64,000 bases of DNA from contig NZ_JABFAO010000009.1 in the NCBI RefSeq assembly GCF_017168235.1, forward strand, positions 211,706 to 275,705, read 5' to 3'. Position numbers and translations under genes: made by a program. Below the pieces are notes generated by a model, which was not told where the DNA came from, searched no databases, and was given only the letters and a program-made list of their open reading frames with translations. Below, piece after piece: positions 24,429-34,430 of this stretch. Every line of letters begins with the position of its first letter. The first letter of the stretch is position 1. The stretch comes from Rhodococcus sp. KRD197. GTDB lineage: Bacteria > Actinomycetota > Actinomycetes > Mycobacteriales > Mycobacteriaceae.

Positions 24429-25200
24429 CCTGTGGCGTATCGGCAGTCCCACTTATGAGCTGTCCAAGAGGGGCTTGATCTTCCTCACCGTAGTTGCCGG
24501 CACGATGGTGTTTCTTTCCATTTTCGTTTTGGTTGGAGCCCTCATGCTCGGCAACTGGGCGTTCGTCGCATCCGTGTGCGGCTTCGCCGGGATGTGGATC
24601 ACAGCGTGCATGTTCAGGTGGAGTTTTCTGCCGTCGACCACGGTAGGGGAGTCCGTACGCCGCTACGTCGACCGGTCTACTGTGCGTCAGAACAAGTCGA
24701 CCCTGGTTCTACTGTGCACCGCGGTCGTGTCGGTCGTCATCATGGCTACAGGGTTTGCGGTCGCCGTGGGCGGCTACGTCTACCACGCTCTCGGGGTAGG
24801 GACACTGTTCGTAGTCGGCTTCTTGTTCCCGGTGGCAACAGGCGCAACACGAAATGGATGGGTCTCGCTGAGCCACGAGGGTATCCGTTTCCGCGGGTGG
24901 TCCTGCGAGGCAGAGGTGCCATGGAGTGGCGTCGTCGCAGTCTCGTTGCCTCCGGCGAACGATCCAAAGGTCTTCATCAGCGTCAACACCGACATGCTCC
25001 ACCGGCGCAACACGACCAATTTCGTGTGGCAGCTCGAATCGTTGAACACCGCACCCACAATCGAACTCGACTGCCGGCGCTTCGATGTCCACCCGATGGT
25101 CCTGGCGCAGTGGATACGGTTCTACATCGACTATCCGGCGGCCAGGGTCGAACTCGGCACCGAGGCCGCCGCGGAACGATTGGTGAACATCCGCCCGTGA
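24415..25200 (+). CDS. Integral membrane protein of unknown function
   Basis: The 261-residue protein has two pairs of hydrophobic helices (residues about 18-40, 42-60, 92-114, 116-136) and a soluble C-terminal domain of about 110 residues (VSLSHEGIRFRGWSCEAEVP, PWSGVVAV) that resembles a PH-like fold. The ATG at 24415 follows a GGGGG-rich site and overlaps the end of the broken gene by 14 bp. I do not recognise the family. Position immediately after a putative hydrophobic toxin-like ORF makes an immunity role conceivable. Confidence 0.78.
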   Translation: MRSSDLWRIGSPTYELSKRGLIFLTVVAGTMVFLSIFVLVGALMLGNWAFVASVCGFAGMWITACMFRWSFLPSTTVGESVRRYVDRSTVRQNKSTLVLLCTAVVSVVIMATGFAVAVGGYVYHALGVGTLFVVGFLFPVATGATRNGWVSLSHEGIRFRGWSCEAEVPWSGVVAVSLPPANDPKVFISVNTDMLHRRNTTNFVWQLESLNTAPTIELDCRRFDVHPMVLAQWIRFYIDYPAARVELGTEAAAERLVNIRP

Positions 25201-25217
25201 AGCCGGCAGTTCAGCCC

Positions 25218-26843
25218 TCACACCAGCTCGATGACGTTCAGCCCTCCGTCGGCGTGTGAGCTGCGCAGACGCTTCTTGTCGTACTTCCCGACGCTGGTCT
25301 TGGGAACCTCGTCGATGAAGGTCCAACGCTCGGGGAGCTGCCAGTGGGCGACGCGTCCGACCAGGAACTCGCGTAGTTCATCCGCCGATACCTCGGCGCC
25401 GTCCTTTGCCACGACGGCGACCAGGGGTCGCTCGTCCCACTTCTGATCCGGCACACCGATGACAGCGGCTTCGCGTACATCAGGGTGCGCCATCACGTGG
25501 TTCTCCAGTTCGACCGAGGAGATCCACTCGCCACCGGACTTGATGATGTCCTTGGACCTGTCGGTGAGCTTCAGGTATCCGCCGGGGGAGATGGTGCCGA
25601 CGTCACCGGTCCGCAGCCAACCGTCGTCGAACTTGTCCGATGCGTCGTCGCGGTAGTAACTTCCGGTGATCCAGGGACCACGTACCTCGAGTTCGCCGAC
25701 GTGCTCGCCGTCCCACGGCAGTTCCTTACCTGCATCGTCGACGATTCGGGCGCGCACTGCGGCGACGAATCGTCCCTGCGTGCAACGGAGGTCGAACTCG
25801 TCCTCGGGGGAGAGTCCGGCGTCGGGACGCCCCGAGGTGCCCAGCGGGGATGTCTCGGTCATCCCCCACGCCTGGGTGATGTGCACGCCGTACTCCTCGT
25901 GGAAGGCGAGCATCAGACTCGGTGGGCATGCGCTCCCGCCGACGACCACGTCGCGCAGGCACGACAAGTCGACTGGATGCTCGGCGAGATGTGTGTGCAG
26001 TGCCTGCCAGATGGTCGGAACCGCAGCCGCAGCCGTCGGGCGCAGCGTCTCGATCATTTTCGCCAGAGGTGCCGGCTGTAAGTATTTGTCCGGCATGATG
26101 ATCGACGCGCCGACCATCAGGGCCGCGTACGGCAGACCCCATGACATCGCATGAAACATCGGCACGATGGCGAGGACCTTGTCGGACTGGGCGATGGCCA
26201 TGGCGTCCGTCATGCACGCCTGCATCGAGTGTAGCCAGATGGAGCGGTGCGAGTACACGACGCCCTTCGGGTCGCCCGTCGTACCGGAGGTGTAACACAT
26301 TGCTGCAGCGGATGTTTCGTCGAGCTCGGGCCAGTCGAACTCCTCGGGGTTGCCCGCCAGGAGGCCCTCGTAACCCAGAACCTGGATGCCGTCCGGCGCC
26401 TGCACATCCAACGGATCGGCGCCGACGACGATCAGGTGCCGGACGGTCGTCATCGTCGGTAGCAGCGGCGTGAGGAGGGGGAGCAGGCTCGCGTCGGCGA
26501 TGATCACGCGGTCCTCGGCGTGCTCGGCGATATAGGTCAACTGCTCCGGAAACAGGCGGATGTTGAGTGTGTGCAGTACAGCGCCCATCGCGGGCACCGC
26601 CATGTACGCCTCCATGTGCGCCGAGTTGTTCCACATGAACGTCGCGACGCGCTGATCGTCGTCGATTCCGATGGATCGGAGCCCGTGTGCGAGTTGGGCG
26701 GCCCGCTTGCCCAGTTCACCGAAGGTCACCGTCGTCGGGCCGTTGTCGCCCCAGGTGATGATCTCGGCCGACGAATGAATGGACGTCCCGAACCGAACGA
26801 GCTGGCCGATCGACATCGGGGTGTCTTGCATGGTGCTTTTCAT
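25218..26843 (-). CDS. Long/medium-chain acyl-CoA synthetase (FadD-like AMP-forming)
   Basis: The 541-residue adenylate-forming enzyme has the P-loop YTSGTTGDPKGVV, the core motif QAWGMTETSP, and the hinge WLRTGDVGTISPGGYLKLTDR, and it ends with the catalytic Lys motif PKTSVGKYDKK. It activates fatty or other carboxylic acids to CoA thioesters via the acyl-AMP. ATG 26843 is preceded by GAGGAG with 9 bp spacing. A 15-bp palindrome lies 66-80 bp upstream at 26909-26923, a likely operator of a TetR-type fatty-acid regulator. Chain-length preference cannot be read. Confidence 0.95.
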   Translation of the reverse strand: MKSTMQDTPMSIGQLVRFGTSIHSSAEIITWGDNGPTTVTFGELGKRAAQLAHGLRSIGIDDDQRVATFMWNNSAHMEAYMAVPAMGAVLHTLNIRLFPEQLTYIAEHAEDRVIIADASLLPLLTPLLPTMTTVRHLIVVGADPLDVQAPDGIQVLGYEGLLAGNPEEFDWPELDETSAAAMCYTSGTTGDPKGVVYSHRSIWLHSMQACMTDAMAIAQSDKVLAIVPMFHAMSWGLPYAALMVGASIIMPDKYLQPAPLAKMIETLRPTAAAAVPTIWQALHTHLAEHPVDLSCLRDVVVGGSACPPSLMLAFHEEYGVHITQAWGMTETSPLGTSGRPDAGLSPEDEFDLRCTQGRFVAAVRARIVDDAGKELPWDGEHVGELEVRGPWITGSYYRDDASDKFDDGWLRTGDVGTISPGGYLKLTDRSKDIIKSGGEWISSVELENHVMAHPDVREAAVIGVPDQKWDERPLVAVVAKDGAEVSADELREFLVGRVAHWQLPERWTFIDEVPKTSVGKYDKKRLRSSHADGGLNVIELV

Positions 26844-26908
26844 GTGTGTGCCACTCCTCGGGTCCGATCATTGCATGTGCCGTGCATCACATTAGCCACA
26901 CTACGGAA

Positions 26909-26923
26909 TTCTGTTTCACAGAA
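26909..26923 (-). promoter_or_regulatory. Candidate operator in the acyl-CoA synthetase promoter
   Basis: TTCTGTTTCACAGAA is a perfect 6-bp-arm palindrome with a 3-bp centre, lying between divergent acyl-CoA synthetase and SanA-like genes. Such palindromes are typical of TetR-type operators; which regulator binds is unknown. Confidence 0.4.
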
Positions 26924-26967
26924 CACTCACAGAGCACTCACAATGCGTCCCCGTAGGGTTCCCGCTC

Positions 26968-27618
26968 GTGAGAAGTGTGGGAGGAAAGCTTGTACGTCTC
27001 GTCGGTGCCGGTGTTGCGCTCGTGCTGGCCGTCGTGCTCGGCTCGGCCGGCTGGGTGGCGTACGAATCGTACGGACGGGTCCATGAGGTCGCCGACGCAC
27101 CGGAAGCTCCGGTCGTGCTCGTCCTGGGATCGCAGGTTCGCGACGGCAAGCCGATGAAGTACCTGACCGGACGGCTCGACGCAGCAGTCGACCTGGTCGA
27201 ATCAGGGCGGGCGCAGGCCATTTTGGTGTCCGGTGACGCGAACGGGGCATCCGGCAACGAAATTGCCGCCATGACTGACTATCTCGTCGACGCGGGCATC
27301 GACAGCAGCATCATCGTCGGAGACGATTATGGACTCGACACCTACGATTCCTGCGTTCGAGCAGCCGAAACATTCGGCGTCACCGATGCACTGGTGGTCA
27401 GTCAAGGGTTGCACGTCTCGCGTGCGGTCGCCCTGTGCCGGGACGCGGGCATCGACGCCCACGGAGTCGACGCCGAGTGCGACTGTAACCCGATGGCTCT
27501 GGCGCGCAACTTCGGACGCGAATGGCTCGCCCGGCCCAAGGTGGTTCTGGACCTCATGTCCGGACGACCGCCTGCCGTCCAGACACCGCCCGACGACGCG
27601 CTCATCGCCGTCGGCTGA
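26968..27618 (+). CDS. SanA/YdcF-family (DUF218) protein
   Basis: The 216-residue protein has an N-terminal membrane anchor (VRLVGAGVALVLAVVLGSAGW) and a DUF218 domain: VLVLGSQVRDGKPMKYLTGR, AILVSGDANGASGNEI, GLDTYDSCVRA and ALVVSQGLHVSRAVALC. SanA-type proteins affect envelope barrier properties and vancomycin sensitivity in enterobacteria. GTG 26968 is the first in-frame start; a GTG nine bases on is possible. It is followed by an array of diverged tandem repeats. Confidence 0.9.
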   Translation: MRSVGGKLVRLVGAGVALVLAVVLGSAGWVAYESYGRVHEVADAPEAPVVLVLGSQVRDGKPMKYLTGRLDAAVDLVESGRAQAILVSGDANGASGNEIAAMTDYLVDAGIDSSIIVGDDYGLDTYDSCVRAAETFGVTDALVVSQGLHVSRAVALCRDAGIDAHGVDAECDCNPMALARNFGREWLARPKVVLDLMSGRPPAVQTPPDDALIAVG

Positions 27619-27641
27619 GCAATTGTCGGACAGAATCACTT

Positions 27642-27757
27642 GGCTCCTGGGTGACCGAATGCGCCCGGCTCCTGGGTGACCGAATGCGCCATTCGCACAC
27701 TCTGAGTGACCGGGTGCGCCATTCGCTGCGGCGAAAGTGACCGAAGGTGACATTCGC
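27642..27757. repeat. Diverged tandem repeats between SanA-like and pRiA4b-ORF3 genes
   Basis: A 24-bp unit beginning GGCTCCTGGGTGACCGAATG and ending CGCC is repeated exactly at 27642-27665 and 27667-27690. Diverged copies follow at 27702-27720 (CTGAGTGACCGGGTGCGCC) and 27731-27757 (AAGTGACCGAAGGTGACATT). Units contain an internal GAATG/CATTC inversion. Function unknown; it could form successive small hairpins in RNA from the upstream gene. Confidence 0.75.
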
Positions 27758-27801
27758 TCCGGTTCGAGCCTGGCTCTGCACGGGCCGGCTATGTCGCATT
27801 T

Positions 27802-29127
27802 ATGATCGTGGCAATGACTGACGACGGTGTATCCCTGACGATCAAGATCACGCTCGACGACGTGACGCCGCAGGTCTGGCGGCTCGTCGAAGTGCCGTCG
27901 GACATGTTGTTGCCCGAGCTCCACGACGTCATTCAGGACGTCATGGGCTGGGAGAATCGGCATCTCCATATGTTCTTCGCCGGTGAGCAGTCATTTGGTG
28001 ACGGACAGCGATATGAGATGCGTTTCTCACTCGATGAAGACGACGACGGCACCGGACTGTGTGAGGACGACTTTCGCGTCGGGGATTTGCTCAGCGAGGT
28101 TGGGGACAGCCTCGGCTACGAGTACGACTTCGGGGACAGTTGGGGCCACCGACTGATTGTCGACGGGGTTGGGCAGGGCGCTACCTCCGCAACCTGCCTG
28201 GGTGGCGAGGGGGCTTGCCCACCCGAGGATTGTGGCGGGGCGCACGGCTACGGTGAGGTACGCGCGGCCATGGCCGATGTGAATCACCCTGAGCATCTGG
28301 ATATCGTCGGATGGCTCGGCGACCGCGACCTCGACCGGTTCTCTGTGGCCGAGGCGAACGAGAGGATCGACGCCAGGCGAGCGCTGACTCGACTGGAGTT
28401 CACGGTACGAGACCGCGCTCCTATGCTCGCGGCGTTGTTCGAGCGGGCACCGCTGAACTATCACGTCCAGCTAGGAAAAATGCTTGCCCGCGTAGATTTC
28501 GACAACGCCGATATCGACCCCGTTGTCGCTTCGGTGGCTATGGAGAAACTGATGTGGTTTCTCGCTCGCATCGGCGAGGACGGAGTGAAGCTCACGGCTG
28601 CCGGTTACCTGCCGCCGAAAGAGGTGGCCGCGATCAGGAATGAGCTCGAATGGGCTCGCGAGTGGATGGGGAACTCGAACCGCGAGGTCGACCAGCAACC
28701 CGTTCACTGGCTTCGTCACGCCGTCAAGCAACTCGGTCTGGTTAAGGTGCTGAAGGGACGACTGCTTCTGACGCGCGATGGAAAGAAGCTCGTCGACGAT
28801 CCCGTCGGTTTGTGGAGACGGGCGGCGTCGAGAATGCCAACAGGCGCTCAGGACTATGAGCTCGACGCCGGGCTTCTCTTGCTCGCGTCCGTGGCTGCGG
28901 GGGGCGATCAGAGTGATCGGAATCCGATGATGCTCGAGTCCATGCAGCTGATCGGATGGAACGTGCCTCCGCGCGAAGCCAGGTCGCCGCAGTACCTGGC
29001 TCGCCCGACCCTGGACTTCCTCGTGCTCATCGGGGCGATCCCGTCGTCGATAGGCCGAGAAGGACACGGCCCCGAGTGGGGCCGCGTGTTCGCCACGCAG
29101 TGTCTCCTCCCTGATCAGTCCTTGTAG
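27802..29127 (+). CDS. Plasmid pRiA4b ORF-3 family protein
   Basis: 441 residues. The N-terminal 190 residues match the pRiA4b ORF-3 domain: LDDVTPQVWRLVEVPSDM, LHDVIQDVMGWENRHLHMFF, YEYDFGDSWGHRLIVDG and the Cys cluster CLGGEGACPPEDCGG. The domain was first seen on an Agrobacterium plasmid and as an IS1096 passenger; here it is chromosomal with no transposase nearby. The C-terminal half is helical and unassigned. ATG 27802 or 27814. The 3' end overlaps the convergent thioesterase gene by 13 bp. Molecular function is unknown. Confidence 0.88.
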   Translation: MIVAMTDDGVSLTIKITLDDVTPQVWRLVEVPSDMLLPELHDVIQDVMGWENRHLHMFFAGEQSFGDGQRYEMRFSLDEDDDGTGLCEDDFRVGDLLSEVGDSLGYEYDFGDSWGHRLIVDGVGQGATSATCLGGEGACPPEDCGGAHGYGEVRAAMADVNHPEHLDIVGWLGDRDLDRFSVAEANERIDARRALTRLEFTVRDRAPMLAALFERAPLNYHVQLGKMLARVDFDNADIDPVVASVAMEKLMWFLARIGEDGVKLTAAGYLPPKEVAAIRNELEWAREWMGNSNREVDQQPVHWLRHAVKQLGLVKVLKGRLLLTRDGKKLVDDPVGLWRRAASRMPTGAQDYELDAGLLLLASVAAGGDQSDRNPMMLESMQLIGWNVPPREARSPQYLARPTLDFLVLIGAIPSSIGREGHGPEWGRVFATQCLLPDQSL

Positions 29128-29924
29128 TACACCACCTGGTGGCTGGTGGCCAGGAGTGATTCGTCGCTGCCCCAAAGCTCGGCCGACTGGTCGAAGTAGC
29201 CCCGGTTGAAGCGACGCGAGTGAGCGTGAGCGAGCACGTAGGAGTCGGCCTGCTTCGCGAGGTCCTCGGAGGTGGCGAAATAGTGGATGGTCAGCGAAAT
29301 GGTGCCTGCGGGAACGTATTTGCCGCGGCGCTGAAAGATGCGTGGGTAGAAGATGTCGCACATCGATGTGAGGGATGCGAAATCGAGTGCTCGTGACGGA
29401 AAGTCGCGCACCCACAGTAAAATGGTGGAGTCGGCGGACTCCTCCTCGTTCAATGCTCCAGCAGTGAAACGCATCTCGTAGTTGCGGGCCCAGGCGATGA
29501 AGTCCGGGAATCCGCCGGCCTTGACCTCGGACGGAGCAGGGACCGAAGGTGGTGAGGCCTCCGCGTCGTTCCAGGTCTCGCGACGCGTTCCGAATACCGC
29601 GGTGGCGGTAGTCGCGACCACACCGTCCTGGCTGAGTTCGAGATACCAGTGCTGGTTGCTGCGATTGGTGCGCACCGCGCGCGTGGAGATTTCGAACTCA
29701 CCCTCGGTGACCGGGCCGGCGAAGTTGATCGTCAGCGACACCGGATCGCCCAGATGGTCCGGGTGCCGCTCGATCGCCCGCAAGAACGTCGCCGCCGTGA
29801 GCCCGCCGAACGGGCCGACCATGTTGTTGTACGGGGCCGAGGTGCGGCCCAGGTAGAGGCCCGGGCTCAAGGTCTCGAGCTCGAGCGCGTCGTCGAAGGG
29901 GTGTCGCGCTGTGGTGTCGGTCAT
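29115..29924 (-). CDS. Acyl-CoA thioesterase family protein (double hot-dog)
   Basis: The 269-residue protein has the TesB-like double hot-dog architecture: N-terminal YNNMVGPFGGLTAATFLRA, LTINFAGPVTEGEFE, a strand QHWYLELSQDGVVATTATAVF, and a C-terminal AHAHSRRFNRGYFDQSAELWG. Members hydrolyse acyl-CoA thioesters. Catalytic residues are not certain. It overlaps the pRiA4b-like gene tail to tail. Confidence 0.88.
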   Translation of the reverse strand: MTDTTARHPFDDALELETLSPGLYLGRTSAPYNNMVGPFGGLTAATFLRAIERHPDHLGDPVSLTINFAGPVTEGEFEISTRAVRTNRSNQHWYLELSQDGVVATTATAVFGTRRETWNDAEASPPSVPAPSEVKAGGFPDFIAWARNYEMRFTAGALNEEESADSTILLWVRDFPSRALDFASLTSMCDIFYPRIFQRRGKYVPAGTISLTIHYFATSEDLAKQADSYVLAHAHSRRFNRGYFDQSAELWGSDESLLATSHQVVYYKD

Positions 29925-29983
29925 TGCTCTCCCGGGCTGATCGGCGGTTCTATGCTGTGCGTCATAGTAGCCGGAACGGCGAT

Positions 29984-31369
29984 TCAGCCCGGCAAGGGAT
30001 CGAGCCGCGCCAGCGCCGACCCCGTTTGCAGGAAGTAGGTACCGTCACCGCCGTCGACGTAGGTATCCATCGAGGTCGACTCCTCGGCCAGCATGTTCGA
30101 GAACTCGGCGGACCACAGTTGCGTGCCGGTTCGGACGTCGACAGCAGAGAGCTCGCCGTTTTTGGATATGAGTACAGCGTCACCGTCGCGAGCGAGGATC
30201 GAGCCGATTCTGTCTTCGGAGGTCCACAGTTGCTCGCCCGAGTGAAGGTCGATGCCAACTGTCTGCTGCTCGCACGACGCGATGCCGATATGGTCGACCA
30301 CCGCGGTCAACGTACCGACGGTTCGAGCCTCGTTCCATTCGTCCGCCGGCCGATCGAAGACGAGCAACTCGCTGCTCCACAGTTCTTCGCCGGTGGCGCG
30401 GTCGAAAGCAGTGTCGCCGAGAACAACAGGCACCGACGCGTCTGCGGGTTCGTCGACGGCGAGGTAGTGCTCGGCGGGGCCTTCGTACGTGGCCAGAACT
30501 TCACCGTCGCCCGAATAGGCAGTTGTCCCCGTGACATCGGAAGAGCTTCCATCGCAGTCGAAGTTGGTTGCAACGGCAAGGTCGCCGGCAGTTCTGTACT
30601 GCGCGATCACGCAGTCGTCGAGGACGTCGGTCGACCACAGCCCTGTTCCGGTCTGTGCGTCGAATGTGGTGAAACTTCCGGTGAGATCCAAATGCCCGGT
30701 TTCCGGGCCGACTTTCAGCTGGTCGGCGTACTGCTCCTCCCAGCTTCCCCGCACGTCGAGCGGGACGCTCCAGTCGGCGTCGTAATCCTCGAGCGTTCCG
30801 CGGTGCAGCCGCACATCGGCGTCTTCGAGACTGCCTTCGGCCAGGTAGAGACTGCCGTTCGCCACGGTGGTCGCAAAGAGATAGGGGTCGGTGTCGAAGT
30901 GCCGAGAGGTGCCCGTCTCGAGGTCGAACGTCGTCAATCCCGGTCTCTCGCCGAACGACGGTACCTGGCAGACGAGCTGGCCGTCCAGAGGTTCCTCCGC
31001 GCAAGCAGCAAGGTCGACGGCCGGCGCCCTCCAACGCACGCCGCCGGTGTCCGCGTCGATCGCCAGCATCACTGCGTTGGACGTCGTCAGGTCATCGGGG
31101 ACAACTGCCAGCGTCAGGAGTAGTTCGTCGATGCGTATGGAGTTGGCGCCCCACGAGAACATCGAACCGGTGCGCGGATCGGCAAATACGGCGCCGTCGA
31201 GACCGCTCGCGGACACGTCTACCGACCACGCCAGACCTGGGGCGGCAGCGGAGGCGTCGGTGATGCGTTTGATCGTCGTCGTCCGGTCTTTTGTCAGTAC
31301 GACAGCCGCCCCTGACACGGTCACGACCGCGACAACGGCGGCCACCGCCAGTTGTGTACCTGGTTTCAT
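29984..31369 (-). CDS. PQQ-like beta-propeller repeat protein, membrane anchored
   Basis: The 461-residue protein has one N-terminal helix (LAVAAVVAVVTVSGAAVVL) and then repeated blade signatures such as DADTGGVRWRA, DLETGTSRHF, DAQTGTGLWS, DRATGEELWSS, DLHSGEQLWTS and DVRTGTQLWS, the PQQ/quinoprotein-like beta-propeller. No PQQ-binding or dehydrogenase catalytic residues are evident, so a binding or scaffold role outside the membrane is likely. The start overlaps the stop of the upstream gene (ATGA), showing that the two are co-translated. Confidence 0.9.
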   Translation of the reverse strand: MKPGTQLAVAAVVAVVTVSGAAVVLTKDRTTTIKRITDASAAAPGLAWSVDVSASGLDGAVFADPRTGSMFSWGANSIRIDELLLTLAVVPDDLTTSNAVMLAIDADTGGVRWRAPAVDLAACAEEPLDGQLVCQVPSFGERPGLTTFDLETGTSRHFDTDPYLFATTVANGSLYLAEGSLEDADVRLHRGTLEDYDADWSVPLDVRGSWEEQYADQLKVGPETGHLDLTGSFTTFDAQTGTGLWSTDVLDDCVIAQYRTAGDLAVATNFDCDGSSSDVTGTTAYSGDGEVLATYEGPAEHYLAVDEPADASVPVVLGDTAFDRATGEELWSSELLVFDRPADEWNEARTVGTLTAVVDHIGIASCEQQTVGIDLHSGEQLWTSEDRIGSILARDGDAVLISKNGELSAVDVRTGTQLWSAEFSNMLAEESTSMDTYVDGGDGTYFLQTGSALARLDPLPG

Positions 31370-32565
31370 GGAATGTCCAACCCGGGTGTCATTGCGATCC
31401 GTTCGAGGTTGGCCGGATCCCAAGAGTCATCCGTCGTGACCGTGATTCCCAGCCCCGACGGGGTCGGAACCGAAATGGTTGTGCCACCGCCATACGGACC
31501 GCTGACGGGCACGGGCGCATCCGGATCGGGGGCATCGGGTTTCGGAGCGCCTCCAACCGATACGGTCAACGCGCCTGCGGCGCTGTTCACCACTTGACAC
31601 AAGCCGTCACCCCACGAGCTCGTGCGCAACGCGCCGAGTGGCGGAGACGGAGCCAGCCCACCCGTAGCAGCCTGCTGCAGAGCGCGATTGAGCGTCTCGA
31701 TGTCGTCGGGTGAGAGTTTTCTCGTCGTGTCCGTCCCGTATGGAGTGCATTCCATCGAGTTCCCCGGCGTCCCGGGAGGGGGAGCGGTGGATGTATCGAG
31801 CCCTGGGTAGGTGACGATGCGGACGAGCTCGTCGACGGACAGGGGCACCGCATCCGCGTCGCCTATCGCGGAGGTGTAGGCCGACACTTGCGATCCGTCG
31901 GTCAGATAGGCGATGGCGCTGCGGGTCGAGGTGCGTTCGCCGTTGACTTCCTGCCACGTGGTGTGGATGTCGACGACCGTCCCATCGGACTGGGTGCGGC
32001 GTTCGTCGAGAGTCCCTGCGAGGCAGGGTGGTATCTCCTCCGAGAACTGCGCGACGCCGACGCTCAGGTATCCCGACCCGTCGTCCAGGCCGATCGTTCC
32101 GTAGGCGTTGGTCGAGTCGATCGTGAAATCGGCATCCTCGTACACGGGAATCGGATCGAAGTACGGAATGCGGCCGTCCTCGAATTCGAGATCGGATGGC
32201 AGCGAAGCGAGCAGAGCTTTCGACATCAGGTGGGCCTTGGGGCCGCTGAACCACGGGGCAATGGGGTTGTCGTACGACGCGAGGCCGTCACTCATGTAGC
32301 TGGAGTACACCGGTTCGGCGGGTTCCTCGACGGAATCGCAACCTGGAATCTCGGTCGGGTAGGCCACCTCGGGCGTGACGAGGATGTACTCCTCCTCTTG
32401 CGGTGGAGGCGGCAGGGGTGTGGTCGTGGTGGGCTGCACCGTCAATTCGGGTTCTTCGGGTGTGGCCGTGAGACCGGCGAAAATGATGCCGGTGGCCACT
32501 ATCGATACGATGACCAGTGCCGTCATCACCGCATCGTGTCGAGGTGGCGTTTCGTTCTCGACCAT
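31366..32565 (-). CDS. Single-pass membrane-anchored extracytoplasmic protein, operon partner of the beta-propeller
   Basis: The 399-residue protein has one membrane helix (residues about 14-33, MTALVIVSIVATGIIFAGL), a Thr/Pro-rich linker (PTTTTPLPPPPQEEE), then an extracytoplasmic domain with scattered Cys (PGCDSVEE, PPCLAGT, MECTPYG, GLCQVV). I do not recognise the family. GAGAGG lies just before ATG 32565; a GTG at 32589 is alternative. Palindromic repeat copy 2 lies upstream. Confidence 0.82.
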   Translation of the reverse strand: MVENETPPRHDAVMTALVIVSIVATGIIFAGLTATPEEPELTVQPTTTTPLPPPPQEEEYILVTPEVAYPTEIPGCDSVEEPAEPVYSSYMSDGLASYDNPIAPWFSGPKAHLMSKALLASLPSDLEFEDGRIPYFDPIPVYEDADFTIDSTNAYGTIGLDDGSGYLSVGVAQFSEEIPPCLAGTLDERRTQSDGTVVDIHTTWQEVNGERTSTRSAIAYLTDGSQVSAYTSAIGDADAVPLSVDELVRIVTYPGLDTSTAPPPGTPGNSMECTPYGTDTTRKLSPDDIETLNRALQQAATGGLAPSPPLGALRTSSWGDGLCQVVNSAAGALTVSVGGAPKPDAPDPDAPVPVSGPYGGGTTISVPTPSGLGITVTTDDSWDPANLERIAMTPGLDIP

Positions 32566-32643
32566 GATCCTCTCTCGCGTCGACCGCACCGGCGGCCGTC
32601 GCCGGGTCGTCCATTCATACCATTCGTTCTGTTAGTGAGCAGA

Positions 32644-32713
32644 GGCGCTCCACGCATGTGCACGGAAATACATAGCGGGCTATGTATTTCCGCGCACATG
32701 TGGCGGAGCCGCC
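32644..32713. repeat. Palindromic intergenic element, family 1, copy 2
   Basis: Inner arms 32655-32675 (CATGTGCACGGAAATACATAG) and 32680-32700 pair over 21 bp with one mismatch and a 4-nt loop; outer arms contain GGCGCTCC and GGAGCC. Unlike the other copies it lies between two divergent genes, where a terminator would not be expected. Confidence 0.85.
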
Positions 32714-32766
32714 GTCACCGCTAGAGTGAGCGGGCCCCGCCCCTCATTCCCAGGAGTTGTTTTTCG

Positions 32767-34358
<1,592 letters not shown>

Positions 34359-34359
<1 letters not shown>

Positions 34360-34428
34360 GCAGCTTCGCCGCATGTGCGCGGAAATACATAGTGGGACAC
34401 GTATTTCCGCGCACATGCGCGAAGCGCC
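34359..34428. repeat. Palindromic intergenic element, family 1, copy 3
   Basis: Inner arms 34371-34388 (GCATGTGCGCGGAAATAC) and 34401-34418 are a perfect 18-bp match with a 12-nt loop; outer arms carry AGCTTCGC and GCGAAGC. It fills the gap between the convergent ABC-F and double-TetR genes, fitting a bidirectional terminator. Confidence 0.88.
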
Positions 34429-34430
34429 TT

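Noticed and set aside
29924..31123. 399-codon plus-strand frame opposite the beta-propeller gene
   Set aside because: Antisense shadow of repeated blade sequence, with no ribosome site.
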